A stretch of DNA of 62,564 nt, taken from positions 1 through 62,564 of the forward strand of contig CANNEE010000021.1 of the NCBI GenBank assembly GCA_947503555.1, read 5' to 3'. Both the position numbers and the translations under genes were made by a program. The first letter of the stretch is position 1. Each line of letters begins with the position of its first letter. The stretch is from an uncultured Shewanella sp. GTDB taxonomy: Bacteria; Pseudomonadota; Gammaproteobacteria; Enterobacterales; Shewanellaceae. The notes under the pieces were generated by a model. The model saw only the letters and a program-made list of their open reading frames with translations, ran no database searches and was not told the DNA's origin. Shown piece after piece: positions 49,619 to 58,634 of this stretch.

Positions 49619-51541
49619 CTATTGATTGTGTGTGAGTGAATTTAAGTAGTGTTGGCGAATTCGAGCTCTTAGCAGGCCTGTTGGATCATCCGGTACTCGC
49701 TTAAGTTGCTGCTCTGAGGCTTGGTCTAAGGCCTTAGGACTCGCGGGAAGCTGTGAAGCGGCTGGCTCTTGCCTCTGTTCTTGCTCTTGATTCCCCTTAA
49801 GGGCGGCAGACACTAAGCGAGATAGCAGATCTTTATCTTGCTTATCTTCTTGTGTGGCTTGGCCTTGCTGACTGGCACCAGTAGGCTGATTTGGGTTTTG
49901 TTTATTCTGCTGGCCTTGCTGGTTTTGTTTATCCTGTTGGCCTTGCTGGTTCTGTTTATCCTGCTGGCCTTGCTGGTTCTGCTTATCCTGCTGACCTTGC
50001 TGGTTCTGTTTGTCCTGTTGGCCTTGCTGGCTCTGTTTGTCCTGCTGGCCTTGCTGGTTCTGTTTGTCCTGCTGGCCTTGCTGGTTCTGTTTGTCCTGCT
50101 GGCCTTGCTGGTTCTGTTTATCCTGCTGGCCTTGCTGGTTCTGTTTATCCTGCAGGCCTTGCTGATTCTGTTTATCCTGCTGATTCTTCTGCTCTTGTTG
50201 TTTTAAGAGCTTGGCTATCAAGTCTCGATTAAAGCGAGCGTCCTCATCTTCTGGATGGTTGGCGAGATATTGATCATAGGTTTCAAGTGCGCCTTTAAGA
50301 TCCCCTGAGCGAGCCTTGGCATTGGCAAGGTTATAGTCTTGGTTTAACTTGGCGTACTCGTTAGCTGCTTGCTGGTATTGTTTTGATTTGTATAGTGAAG
50401 CGGCCTTCCAAGCGGGGTTATCAAATTGCTTGGCGGCCTGCTTGTACGCTTGCTTTTCAAAGGCGGCTTGACCGAGCTGGTTGGGTGTTTGCCATAGTTG
50501 TTGCCACTGGCTTGTTGGCGTTTGCTGCTCGGCTGCCTGCACATCAGTTGGCCATAATAAGCTTGAGTTTAGTGAAAGCACTAAGGCAAATAACAAGCCG
50601 CGTCTAAAGGCAAATAGACAGATGATGATAGGGATAATGAGTAGGTAATATCCCATATCTATCCAGCTATCGGTTTGAAACTCTTGCGCTGAAAGCTTGG
50701 CTGCTTTGGATGATTTCTCCTTAGGAAGTAGTTGATTAAGGTCACCGTCGCTGGCGGTGAGCTTAGCAATCTTGCCGCCACCAGCTTTAGCAAGGGCGCG
50801 TAGTGATAAGGCTCCAGCTTGCGATGCATCTTTACCTATGGCGAGCACAGAGACCTTATAACCCACTGCTTTTGCCCTAGCAGCTGCATCAATACTGGCT
50901 TTGGGGTTTTGGCCTATGCTGTCGGTAAGCAGCAAGATAGTTCCTTTAGTGCCATGGGCTCGCTCAAGCAGGCCAGTGGCTTCTTCTATGGCAAGATCTA
51001 ATCGATTACCTAATACCGGCATAAGCGATGTCGACAACTCCGGGAGCATCTGCGCGATCACCTTAGGATCTGATGTCAGTGGTGCCGCGATAAAAGGAGT
51101 ATCCGAATAGATAACTAACCCATGTTGATCGCCCTTCGTTTGCTCAAGAATATCCCTAAGCTTGTGGCTTGCTCTTTTGAGCCTATTTGGCGATACATCT
51201 TGGCTATTCATCGACTGAGCTAGGCTTAGCACAGTGACGATAGGCTCATTAGCCTCATAGCTAGGCATTTCTCTTTGCTGCCAACTTGGCCCTGAGATGG
51301 CAAAAATCAGGCTGGCCCCTAGGATGAAGAAAGCGAGTGGCAGCCAAGGAGATATACGCTGCTGCTTTGCTGAAACCGCGAGATGTTTTAGCAGATGGGG
51401 ATCGACATATTTACCCCAGTTATCCTGCACTTTGCTGATATTGGTTTTTGCCAGTAACAGAGTTAAGCCTACTACTGGTAGCAGCGCCCACAGCATAGCA
51501 GGGCGCAGTAGATGGAAATTATCGATTATTGTGCTCATCAA
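49619..51541 (-). CDS. BatB/BatC-like VWA plus TPR membrane protein with tandem repeat
   Basis: 640 residues. Two N-terminal helices (about 10-30 and 66-83) precede a VWA domain (about 98-280). Its MIDAS motif is degenerate: SLAQS at 106-110 where DxSxS is expected. A further helix (about 295-325) and TPR-like region (about 365-440) follow. Then comes a long Gln/Lys/Asp/Asn repeat of nine-residue units QDKQNQQGQ (about 455-553) and a C-terminal segment. It combines the BatB and BatC roles in one protein. Seven bases separate it from batA upstream. Confidence 0.9.
   Translation of the reverse strand: MMSTIIDNFHLLRPAMLWALLPVVGLTLLLAKTNISKVQDNWGKYVDPHLLKHLAVSAKQQRISPWLPLAFFILGASLIFAISGPSWQQREMPSYEANEPIVTVLSLAQSMNSQDVSPNRLKRASHKLRDILEQTKGDQHGLVIYSDTPFIAAPLTSDPKVIAQMLPELSTSLMPVLGNRLDLAIEEATGLLERAHGTKGTILLLTDSIGQNPKASIDAAARAKAVGYKVSVLAIGKDASQAGALSLRALAKAGGGKIAKLTASDGDLNQLLPKEKSSKAAKLSAQEFQTDSWIDMGYYLLIIPIIICLFAFRRGLLFALVLSLNSSLLWPTDVQAAEQQTPTSQWQQLWQTPNQLGQAAFEKQAYKQAAKQFDNPAWKAASLYKSKQYQQAANEYAKLNQDYNLANAKARSGDLKGALETYDQYLANHPEDEDARFNRDLIAKLLKQQEQKNQQDKQNQQGLQDKQNQQGQQDKQNQQGQQDKQNQQGQQDKQNQQGQQDKQSQQGQQDKQNQQGQQDKQNQQGQQDKQNQQGQQDKQNQQGQQNKQNPNQPTGASQQGQATQEDKQDKDLLSRLVSAALKGNQEQEQRQEPAASQLPASPKALDQASEQQLKRVPDDPTGLLRARIRQHYLNSLTHNQ
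49910..50179 (-). repeat. 27-bp tandem repeat, 10 units, in coding sequence
   Basis: Ten consecutive 27-bp units encode QDKQNQQGQ (first unit ends in L, sixth has S for N), and an eleventh, decayed unit (QNKQNPNQP) extends to 49883. The unit is a multiple of three, so copy changes keep the frame. The opposite-strand frames it opens are artefacts. Confidence 0.95.
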
Positions 51542-51548
51542 GATTCCT

Positions 51549-52571
51549 CTATTGGCCAGTAATGTGTTGAGTACGGGGTTGGCTGAGTCTATTCATAGCG
51601 CGGAAAAAGATCAGCAGAGTGATAATGAGTAGTGCTAATCCTGCAGGCCAGAAAAACAGAGCTACCTCGGGACGTACGAAAATCGGCTCTCCTGAAACAG
51701 GCTCTAGCTGATTAATTTTGTCGTAGATGTTGGCCAGTCCTTGCACGTCCTTGGCACGAAAGTAATCCCCTCCAGTAAGTGTGGCTATCTCTTGCAGTGT
51801 GCCTTCATCGAGATCGGCGGCGGGGTTAAGCATTTGCAGCCCAAAAGGCGTTTGCACAGCTTGGTTATCAGCACCTATGCCTATGGTGTAAATACGAATA
51901 CCGAGCTTTTTTGCTATCTGCGCCGCTTTAAGTGGTGCCAGTACCCCTTGGTTATTGGCACCGTCTGTCATCAACACCAGCACTCGTCCCTCTTCAGGGC
52001 GATCCTTGAGGCGTTTTACCGAGATAGCTATGGCATCACCGATGGCGGTTCTTTGCCCTGTTAAGCCAACTTGAGCTTGCTCTAATAACTTAGCGACAAC
52101 CTGTAAATCAAAGGTTAGTGGCGCTTGAAGGTAGGCTCTATCTGAGAAGAGCACTAGACCGACTCTGTCCCCTTGGCGCCTTTCGATAAAGTCGCTGGCC
52201 GCTTGTTTGATAACGTTAAGGCGAGTGGTCTTATGGCCATTGAGGCTAAAGTCTTGCTCCTGCATTGAGCCTGAGAGATCAATCGCCATCATGATATCTC
52301 TGCCCTGTGCAGGTAACGGTACCTTATCACCCACTAAAGCGGGGCGAGCTAAGGCGCTGATTAATAATGTCCAAGCGATAAATGCCATTAACCCAGTTAA
52401 CCAGTGGCGCTTGCTTACTGGCTTACCTAGGCTTTGTCCCTGAACTAGCTTGTTGAAAAAAGGCACTTTTAGTGCGCCAGCTGGGCTTGAGGCTACGGGC
52501 TTGAGAATGCGGCGAGCAATAAAAGGCAGCGGCAGCAGAATAAAGGCCAATGGCCATAGAAAGGTGATCAT
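51549..52571 (-). CDS. BatA-like VWA-domain membrane protein
   Basis: 340 residues. N-terminal helix (about 3-22) and a second (about 57-74), then a VWA domain (about 92-270) with an intact MIDAS, Asp98-Leu-Ser100-Gly-Ser102 (AIDLSGSMQ), and VLVLMTDGANNQG. A C-terminal helix (about 310-330) anchors it again. It should bind a divalent metal and a protein ligand, unlike its degenerate neighbour. Overlaps the DUF4381 gene by four bases. Confidence 0.93.
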   Translation of the reverse strand: MITFLWPLAFILLPLPFIARRILKPVASSPAGALKVPFFNKLVQGQSLGKPVSKRHWLTGLMAFIAWTLLISALARPALVGDKVPLPAQGRDIMMAIDLSGSMQEQDFSLNGHKTTRLNVIKQAASDFIERRQGDRVGLVLFSDRAYLQAPLTFDLQVVAKLLEQAQVGLTGQRTAIGDAIAISVKRLKDRPEEGRVLVLMTDGANNQGVLAPLKAAQIAKKLGIRIYTIGIGADNQAVQTPFGLQMLNPAADLDEGTLQEIATLTGGDYFRAKDVQGLANIYDKINQLEPVSGEPIFVRPEVALFFWPAGLALLIITLLIFFRAMNRLSQPRTQHITGQ

Positions 52572-53056
52572 GCATGCCTCCTTATCCAGTCTTTAGTGGC
52601 CTCAATGAGTTGCTCATTCTTAGGAGCAACTGCTGGTGCGCTGGCAAGGTAGGGTGCTTGACTAATAAAGTTCGCCACCTCTTGTTGCATGCCGAATTTT
52701 CCTTGGGTGAGGTAACTAAGCCAGTTGTCTTGGGTTTTACTTGCCATGCTTTGGCCTTGAGTCGCGATAGTGACGCGGCGTAGCAATACCGATAGCTCGG
52801 CAGCTAAGGACAGCAGAGCTTGCGGCTGATTTTCATATTGCTGTGAAAGCTGATTTAGCTCACAAAGCGCGGCATATTTGAGTGAGGCTTGACGGCGCAG
52901 ATAGATCACCCAAAGAGTAATGGCGAGGCCAATAATTAAGGCTGCCACGAGCCACCAGCCCATGGCCAGTGGCCAAAAGGAGATGGGCTGTGGCAGGTGT
53001 ATATCTTTTAAAGCATCTAGCTGGGCATAGATTTCCGGAGACAGGGGCGTACTCAT
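52568..53056 (-). CDS. DUF4381-family membrane protein
   Basis: 162 residues. One membrane helix (about 27-50, FWPLAMGWWLVAALIIG) and a cytoplasmic helical domain. It starts with a short peptide containing LKDIHLPQPISFWP, typical of DUF4381 proteins between DUF58 and VWA genes. Overlaps of four bases on both sides (with the DUF58 gene and batA) show translational coupling. Function unknown outside the operon. Confidence 0.88.
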   Translation of the reverse strand: MSTPLSPEIYAQLDALKDIHLPQPISFWPLAMGWWLVAALIIGLAITLWVIYLRRQASLKYAALCELNQLSQQYENQPQALLSLAAELSVLLRRVTIATQGQSMASKTQDNWLSYLTQGKFGMQQEVANFISQAPYLASAPAVAPKNEQLIEATKDWIRRHA

Positions 53057-53988
53057 GCTTTTCTCCTTCTGGCAGCAAGCTTGGTCTGATTAAAGAGTAT
53101 GTTTGGGTCATCACTTGTGCTGATCTGGTGCAGTACCATGGCGTGTTGGCGGCATAACTGATTTAGCCTGTGTTGTCTTTGGGTGAAAGCATTAAAGTAG
53201 GCTTGAACTGACTGAGAGTCTGCGCGCTCAAGCGATAGGGTTTGCTTGCCATCGGAGAGACGACTTGCCGATATCGGCAGCTGCTTATCGAACGGGTCTA
53301 TGACATGAATGAGAGTCACATGGGCTCTATAGCTGAGCTTCTTAAGTTCTTGTTCAGACTCAGGGTCAAGATCGTTAAAATCACTGATAATAAAGACCAA
53401 ACCCGTCGTTTTCAGATGTTGTCTTAAACGGCGAATTGAGGCCGCTAGACTGACTTCTTCAACGGCTTGCTCTGCTCGCGATTGCGTCTGTTTGGCAATG
53501 GCATCGATAAACCTTAGCAGTGCTTGACGGGAGCGGGCGGGCTTGAAATCGCTGATTCCAGCACTATGGCTGATTTGTCCACCGACACGGTCGCCGCCAT
53601 CGTGACCTATCCAAGCAAGCTTGGCGCTGATTTCGGCGGCTAGGTGGGATTTAAAGCGAACTTTAGTACCAAAGTGCATCATTTGGCGAAGGTCCAATAG
53701 GATCTGTACTGGTCGTTCCCGCTCTTCTTGAAACAGCTTAGTATGGGTTTGCCCCGTTCTAGCCGATACGCGCCAATCGATATTTTTTACATCATCCCCT
53801 GCCTGGTAGATTCGGGATTCGGCGTACTCCATACCTAGGCCAAGAAACACTGAAGGTTTGTTTCCCCATTGGTGAGTATTGATTTTTCCTGAAGGTGCAA
53901 ATCCGGTGACGTTTTTACTAGGGCGAGCTTTGACTAGCTCACCCTTAGTGATCTCAATTCCCGGCTTGGATGATTCGCTATATGTCAT
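53053..53988 (-). CDS. DUF58-family protein
   Basis: 311 residues, soluble. The DUF58 core reads YQAGDDVKNIDWRVSARTG and TKLFQEERERPVQILLD. A VWA-like fold follows (DLRQMMHFG, VFIISDFNDLD). It works with MoxR ATPases, likely as an adaptor for complex assembly. It lies 17 bp after moxR. Confidence 0.92.
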   Translation of the reverse strand: MTYSESSKPGIEITKGELVKARPSKNVTGFAPSGKINTHQWGNKPSVFLGLGMEYAESRIYQAGDDVKNIDWRVSARTGQTHTKLFQEERERPVQILLDLRQMMHFGTKVRFKSHLAAEISAKLAWIGHDGGDRVGGQISHSAGISDFKPARSRQALLRFIDAIAKQTQSRAEQAVEEVSLAASIRRLRQHLKTTGLVFIISDFNDLDPESEQELKKLSYRAHVTLIHVIDPFDKQLPISASRLSDGKQTLSLERADSQSVQAYFNAFTQRQHRLNQLCRQHAMVLHQISTSDDPNILFNQTKLAARRRKA

Positions 53989-54005
53989 AGTCTCTCCTTC
54001 AGTGT

Positions 54006-55031
54006 TTAGCTGACAGGTACCTTGTTGAGCAGGCTGGTGATCAATTCATCAGAGGTATAGCCTTCTGCTTCAGCGTCATAGCTCAGAATGATGCGATGGC
54101 GCAGCACATCATGGGCAACAGATTGCACATCAAAGGGAGTGACGAACTCAGAGCCTCTCATCCAGGCGTGGACTCTTGCGCAGCGATCTAGGGCTATGGT
54201 GCTGCGGGGGCTGGCACCATAGGCAAGTACATTGGCCAGTGTTTCATCGTATTTAGCAGGATCTCGAGTTGCCTGAATTAACTCTATGATGTAAGTGATT
54301 AAGGCTTCAGAGCTGTGGGTGCTTAGCGCCGCTTGCCTTGCTGCAAAGATGCTTGCTGGGGTAATAAGCTGCTTAGGTTGATTAACGCTACCTTGGGCCT
54401 CGTTGTGAACGATGCGTAATATCTCGCGCTCGGCTGTGGCACTCGGATAGTCGATATTGACATGGAGTAGAAACCTGTCGAGCTGAGCCTCGGGCAGTGG
54501 ATAGGTGCCTTCCTGCTCGATAGGGTTTTGGGTGGCTAAAACCATAAATAGTTCGGGAAGCTGATAGGTTTTGCCCGCCACTGTGATTTGACGTTCAGCC
54601 ATGGCTTCTAACAGGGCTGCTTGGACTTTTGCTGGTGCGCGGTTGATCTCGTCGGCGAGTACTAGATTGTGAAATAGCGGGCCTTGCTGAAAGGTAAAGC
54701 TGCCATCTTGGGGCCTAAAAATTTCTGTGCCAGTAAGATCGCTGGGTAACAGATCCGGCGTAAACTGAATACGTCTGGCATCACAGTCGATTATTTTAGA
54801 GAGGGCGTTAACCGCCTTGGTTTTTGCAAGACCTGGCGCCCCTTCAAGCAGAATATGACCGTCGGCAAATAGCGCCAACAATAGGCGTTCGACAAAGGCT
54901 TCTTGCCCGACGATTTGGCTATTCATATAGCTGCGAAGGTAGTCGACTATCTCTTCGACTTGCATGTTAGGTGCTTTATGTTGAGGAAATTGCACCGTAG
55001 CTTGAGATAATGTGGGATCTAAATGATTCAT
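54006..55031 (-). CDS. MoxR-family AAA+ ATPase
   Basis: 341 residues. Walker A GAPGLAKTKAV near residue 60, Walker B LVLADEINRAPAKVQ, sensor 1 ATQNPIEQEG and the AAA lid. MoxR ATPases act as chaperones that assemble or activate target complexes, using VWA partners as adaptors. First gene of the operon moxR-DUF58-DUF4381-batA-batB/C-batD. The promoter should lie in the 140 bp between it and yfdX. Confidence 0.94.
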   Translation of the reverse strand: MNHLDPTLSQATVQFPQHKAPNMQVEEIVDYLRSYMNSQIVGQEAFVERLLLALFADGHILLEGAPGLAKTKAVNALSKIIDCDARRIQFTPDLLPSDLTGTEIFRPQDGSFTFQQGPLFHNLVLADEINRAPAKVQAALLEAMAERQITVAGKTYQLPELFMVLATQNPIEQEGTYPLPEAQLDRFLLHVNIDYPSATAEREILRIVHNEAQGSVNQPKQLITPASIFAARQAALSTHSSEALITYIIELIQATRDPAKYDETLANVLAYGASPRSTIALDRCARVHAWMRGSEFVTPFDVQSVAHDVLRHRIILSYDAEAEGYTSDELITSLLNKVPVS

Positions 55032-55171
55032 TGGGTCAGCTTCCTATTATTGGCAACTTGAAAACGTGAAACGTCAGTGATTCGCCTTGGGTAACTTGTA
55101 CTTGGTTTCAGTGAACCGAATTTGAATGGCATAGTGGCTTTAGGAGAGGCAGTAGCCTCTCCTAATTGGGC

Positions 55172-55798
55172 TTATTTCACTTCTTTGAGTGGGTAGCCCT
55201 GTTGAGGAACCTCTTCGATATTGAGCTCTTCAAGTTCGATCGAGGTTTCGATCGCTTTAAGCTTCATGTTGGCTTCATAAAACTTCTTGTTTTCAATATC
55301 TGAGATCGCAGAATCTAGGTTGGTGATGTTTTTCAATACAGGTAGCAGTACAAAACGAATATCGAGATCTATGCCTGCATCTGCCATCAACTTAATGGCA
55401 TCGCTTTCATTGCCTTGTTGAGCGAGTTCACCCGCTTTTTTCAGTACTTTTTCGCTCTCTTTGGTCGGCTTAAAGTCTTCAGCAAGGGTGATGGAGCGAT
55501 CCAGTGGAATAACAAAGTCGCCAGCGGCATCGATTTTCATTGCATAGTTAAGAATGGCGCTATCAAATACGCTACGCGCCTTTTTTACTAGCTCTAGTGC
55601 TGCGTCGGTTTGACCATCAAATAGTGCAAAGCGAGCACTGCGAACATCTGTGACGACGGCTTTAGCGTTGCCGGAAATCTTAATGGTGTCGGCAATAACC
55701 ACATCTTGATTGTCTGTTGCAGCTTGTACGCTAAATAGTGGCGCACTGGCCATAAGTCCAGCTAGCGTTAACATGGCGAGTTTAGAAGGTAATTTCAT
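55172..55798 (-). CDS. YfdX-family periplasmic protein
   Basis: 208 residues with a signal peptide (about 1-26, ending SVQA) and a helical YfdX domain: SARFALFDGQTDAALELVKKA and GIDLDIRFVLLPV. E. coli YfdX belongs to the EvgA acid-stress regulon and is thought chaperone-like. Here the gene sits just downstream of a two-component system, with an unusual repeat in the 198-bp gap, so it may be its target. Downstream is moxR, same direction. Confidence 0.9.
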   Translation of the reverse strand: MKLPSKLAMLTLAGLMASAPLFSVQAATDNQDVVIADTIKISGNAKAVVTDVRSARFALFDGQTDAALELVKKARSVFDSAILNYAMKIDAAGDFVIPLDRSITLAEDFKPTKESEKVLKKAGELAQQGNESDAIKLMADAGIDLDIRFVLLPVLKNITNLDSAISDIENKKFYEANMKLKAIETSIELEELNIEEVPQQGYPLKEVK

Positions 55799-55851
55799 GA
55801 TTTTCTCCTGACGGTATAGTTTTGTTTTACCTCACAGCAGAAGATACCCAA

Positions 55852-55907
55852 CCAAGTTTAAGCCTCCCTCAAGCCAAGTTTAAATAAAATTAAACTTGGC
55901 TTGAGGG
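55852..55907. promoter_or_regulatory. Direct and inverted repeat array upstream of yfdX
   Basis: CCAAGTTTAA occurs at 55852-55861 and again at 55874-55883, starts 22 bp apart (two helical turns), then inverted at 55890-55899. The second and third copies form a perfect 18-bp inverted repeat (55866-55883/55890-55907) with an ATAAAA loop. It lies 54 bp upstream of the yfdX start. Direct repeats with this spacing suit OmpR-family regulators, such as the one encoded next door; a hairpin terminator for the kinase gene is the alternative. Confidence 0.65.
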
Positions 55908-55959
55908 GAGTATCGATAAGTGGATAGGTTCATATCGACAAGGAGAATAGGTTGGTAGC

Positions 55960-55982
55960 GCCGCCACAGGCGAGGTGGCGGC
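55960..55982 (-). terminator. GC-rich hairpin after the sensor kinase gene
   Basis: A perfect 8-bp stem GCCGCCAC/GTGGCGGC with a seven-base loop, starting 15 bp after the kinase stop on the minus strand. No U-tract follows, so termination efficiency is uncertain. Confidence 0.5.
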
Positions 55983-55996
55983 ATTAATGAATTGAA

Positions 55997-57394
55997 TTAA
56001 GCCTTGGGAAGCGGGAAATCGATACTGACGCTCAGTCCTGGAGAGCGGTTGTGCAGCGAGACCTTAGCGCTATGGTGATGTGCTATGGCTGAGATCAATG
56101 TGAGCCCTAAACCGTTGCCTGACTCGGTTCTTGCTTTATCGACTCTATGGAAAGGTTTGAGCACCTTGTCTATCTCATCCTGAGGGATCCCAGGGCCGTT
56201 GTCTTGTACTTCAAGTGTGAGTGAGCCGGCTTTGGGATTGAGGTTAATCGTCACCAATGTGCCTTGAGGGCAGTGCACCTGAATATTGCGTAATAAGTTA
56301 ACGAGTAGCTGCTCTATCATGCTGGCATCGCCAAACATTTGAGTGGATGCGGGTGGCTTAGCTTCAAGGCTTAGCGTTATCTGATTGCCGATATCGGCAT
56401 AGACAGGTTCAAACAGTTCGCTGATTTTCTCGACAGTAAGCTTGAGATCAAACCATTGGAAATGGGATTTATCGAGCTGTGCATTAATACGAGATATTCT
56501 CAAAATGGTATCAAAGGTGGTATTGATAGCCTTTACTTCATCGATTGCCGCTTCTATGGTTGGTGCTGGATTTTGCCCTTTCTCACTTTGCTCTAGGGCA
56601 TCGAACAGACTGATTTGAATATGGGACAGCGGGGTTTTCAGGTCATGGGCAACGGCGGAGGCGGTGGACTTAATCCCTGTGATAAGCTCTGAGAGTTTGC
56701 TTAGGTGGTAGTTAATCTTAACCCCTAATTGATCCAGCTGATCTGGATGCGGTTGTTGGCTTATTTCTACTCGGGCTTCGGTGCTGCCATCGGCAACCTG
56801 TTTGAGTACCCTATCCATATGCTTAATCTTTCTAGCCGAATCAGCACTGGAGAGAACACCTAGCGTGAGACTGGTAAGCGAAATCACAATGGCTCCTATA
56901 ATCAGCCACATCAGTAACTTCTTTTGCACCGCTGCGATCAGAGTATCTGAGCGGGCAACGACTAAGGTATAGCCATCTAACTCAATAATTCGGGTGTGGT
57001 ATTGGTGTTGAGACTCTTTATCTGGATGAATTCCTGTGATTGAAAGCACTGTTTTCTTCCAACCGACAAAGTCGGGAGCCACAGAAATGTTACCGGCGAT
57101 AGGCTGATCTAGATGGTTGAATAAACCAACTATTCTCTCTTTAGGTACATAGGTATTGTTAAGTCCATTGAGTACCTTGACCAGCTCTTGGGAACCATCT
57201 TTTTTAAGGATATCTCCTAGGAGAGCAATCTCTTCTTCAGACTGGGAGCTGAGTTCATAGAGTAAGGCCTGGGTGACTGCGTTGTAGATGACAAAGGCCG
57301 TAAGCGAAATAACCAGCATAATTAAGCTGGTTATTTTGAGTGATAATTTAAATGAAGAGCCGGGAATAATATCAGCGAGGCGCACGAATAACAT
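55997..57394 (-). CDS. Sensor histidine kinase
   Basis: About 465 residues. TM1 is near 20-42 and TM2 near 161-181, enclosing a periplasmic sensor of about 120 residues. A HAMP region is followed by His250 (SAVAHDLKTPLSH), N-box LLVNLLRNIQVHC, DNGPGIPQDE and GLGLTLI. The start is uncertain; ATG 57394 overlaps the regulator gene by 23 bp, and an ATG at 57433 would add 13 residues. It pairs with the regulator upstream. Confidence 0.9.
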   Translation of the reverse strand: MLFVRLADIIPGSSFKLSLKITSLIMLVISLTAFVIYNAVTQALLYELSSQSEEEIALLGDILKKDGSQELVKVLNGLNNTYVPKERIVGLFNHLDQPIAGNISVAPDFVGWKKTVLSITGIHPDKESQHQYHTRIIELDGYTLVVARSDTLIAAVQKKLLMWLIIGAIVISLTSLTLGVLSSADSARKIKHMDRVLKQVADGSTEARVEISQQPHPDQLDQLGVKINYHLSKLSELITGIKSTASAVAHDLKTPLSHIQISLFDALEQSEKGQNPAPTIEAAIDEVKAINTTFDTILRISRINAQLDKSHFQWFDLKLTVEKISELFEPVYADIGNQITLSLEAKPPASTQMFGDASMIEQLLVNLLRNIQVHCPQGTLVTINLNPKAGSLTLEVQDNGPGIPQDEIDKVLKPFHRVDKARTESGNGLGLTLISAIAHHHSAKVSLHNRSPGLSVSIDFPLPKA

Positions 57395-58055
57395 ACCCCA
57401 TATTTCTAACTGTATGAATGAGTTGCTCCCCATAGGGCTTATCGACTTTTTGCCTTAATTTACTCATATGGGTTTCCACTATTGAGGTACCGGGGTCGAA
57501 ATTGAGTTCCCAGACTCGCTCTAAAATCATGGTTTTACTGACTACTCTATCTTGATTTTCCATCAAGTATTCCAGCAGTGAAAACTCCTTATTTAGGAGT
57601 TCGATATTTTGGCTCTGTCTGCTTGCTCTGCGGCTTAACAGGTCGAGTTTGAGATCGTGAACTTTAAGCTCGGTATTGGCAAGGCTTTCTTTGGGACGGC
57701 GTGCCAACACCGAGATTCTGGCTAATAACTCGGAGAAGTGAAAAGGCTTCACCATATAATCATCGCCGCCAGAGAGTAAACCTTCCACACGGTCGTCGAC
57801 ATCTGACATGGAGGTGAGAAAGATAACGGGTAGCTGATTATTGGATGAGCGAAGGGCTTTAACCAGAGAGAGGCCATCCATACCTGGCATCATGCGATCG
57901 GCAATAAGCAGATCGCATTGGTTGTACAAGCTGTAGGTGAGAGCCTCTCGACCATCTGTAACCCAATCAACGGTATGACCGTTTTCAGATAATCCTTTGA
58001 TAATATAGTTTGCGGTTTTATGATCGTCTTCTGCTAATAGGATTTTCATCAGCAT
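57372..58055 (-). CDS. OmpR-family response regulator
   Basis: 227 residues. Receiver domain with LAEDD near the start, phospho-acceptor Asp53 (LLIADRMMPGMDG) and Lys in MVKPFHF. The winged-helix domain has NKEFSLLEYLM and VETHMSKLRQKVD. The start may be ATG 58055 or ATG 58049. Coupled to the kinase by overlapping frames. Likely target: the yfdX promoter region and perhaps the MoxR operon (inference from position and direct repeats). Confidence 0.92.
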   Translation of the reverse strand: MLMKILLAEDDHKTANYIIKGLSENGHTVDWVTDGREALTYSLYNQCDLLIADRMMPGMDGLSLVKALRSSNNQLPVIFLTSMSDVDDRVEGLLSGGDDYMVKPFHFSELLARISVLARRPKESLANTELKVHDLKLDLLSRRASRQSQNIELLNKEFSLLEYLMENQDRVVSKTMILERVWELNFDPGTSIVETHMSKLRQKVDKPYGEQLIHTVRNMGYVIRAPR

Positions 58056-58265
58056 GGTTCACTCTAATGACTTCTGACGGAATAAGATAAGTCAAATTAA
58101 CCCTAGTTACGATTAAATTTTCCTATCCTTTTGTTGTTAATGCTAATGGAAGTCGCTAACGACTGTGACGGCTTTAGCTAAATGATGGGCAGCTGCATAT
58201 TCTAGCCAAACTAGAATCGGTGAGAACTAATAGCCTAGCGCTGAAAGTGCAACTGCCCAAATGTG

Positions 58266-58634
58266 TTAGGCTTGCTTTACCCAATCCCAAGCATCAGCTA
58301 ATTGCTCTGTCTCAAAATGCTTTTCACTGATATTAACCAGTTTGGCAAATGGGCTGTCTGCAGCGACTAACATGCCAAGTACCTTGCTATCAGAAACGAT
58401 GGCGAGTTTGTTGATTGCAGCAAGATGCTTAAATGTCCACTTCAAATCCTCATATACCGCATTAAGCTCATAGTCTATCTTGCCATCGACTTGTACCAGA
58501 ATATTGATTTTTCCATGGGTTTTGACTAGCTCATCAAATATGCCAATCCATCTGTTTTCTTCTGCCAGATCGATTTTGCCAGAGACAGATACCCCTATGG
58601 TATTGCCATGGCTTTGGGCTAGTTGAGTGATCAT
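58266..58634 (-). CDS. SpoIIAA-like/STAS-fold protein
   Basis: 122 residues of the SpoIIAA-like family: VSGKIDLAEENRWIGIFDELV at the start and a KLAIVSDSKVLGML strand-helix unit. These bind hydrophobic ligands or partner proteins; no phosphorylatable Ser in the anti-sigma antagonist position is obvious. It is separate from the two-component operon (210 bp), with a small hairpin ATTCTAG/CTAGAAT downstream. Function unknown. Confidence 0.87.
   Translation of the reverse strand: MITQLAQSHGNTIGVSVSGKIDLAEENRWIGIFDELVKTHGKINILVQVDGKIDYELNAVYEDLKWTFKHLAAINKLAIVSDSKVLGMLVAADSPFAKLVNISEKHFETEQLADAWDWVKQA

Noticed and set aside
49883-50179. Regular 27-bp repeats considered as a CRISPR array
   Set aside because: Units are contiguous with no spacers and lie in frame inside a long gene.
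49838-50232. Two plus-strand frames of 113-122 codons with LLALLVLF and AGLAGSVYP repeats
   Set aside because: They are the reverse-strand shadow of the 27-bp coding repeat; a repeat whose length is a multiple of three keeps several frames open. No ribosome site.
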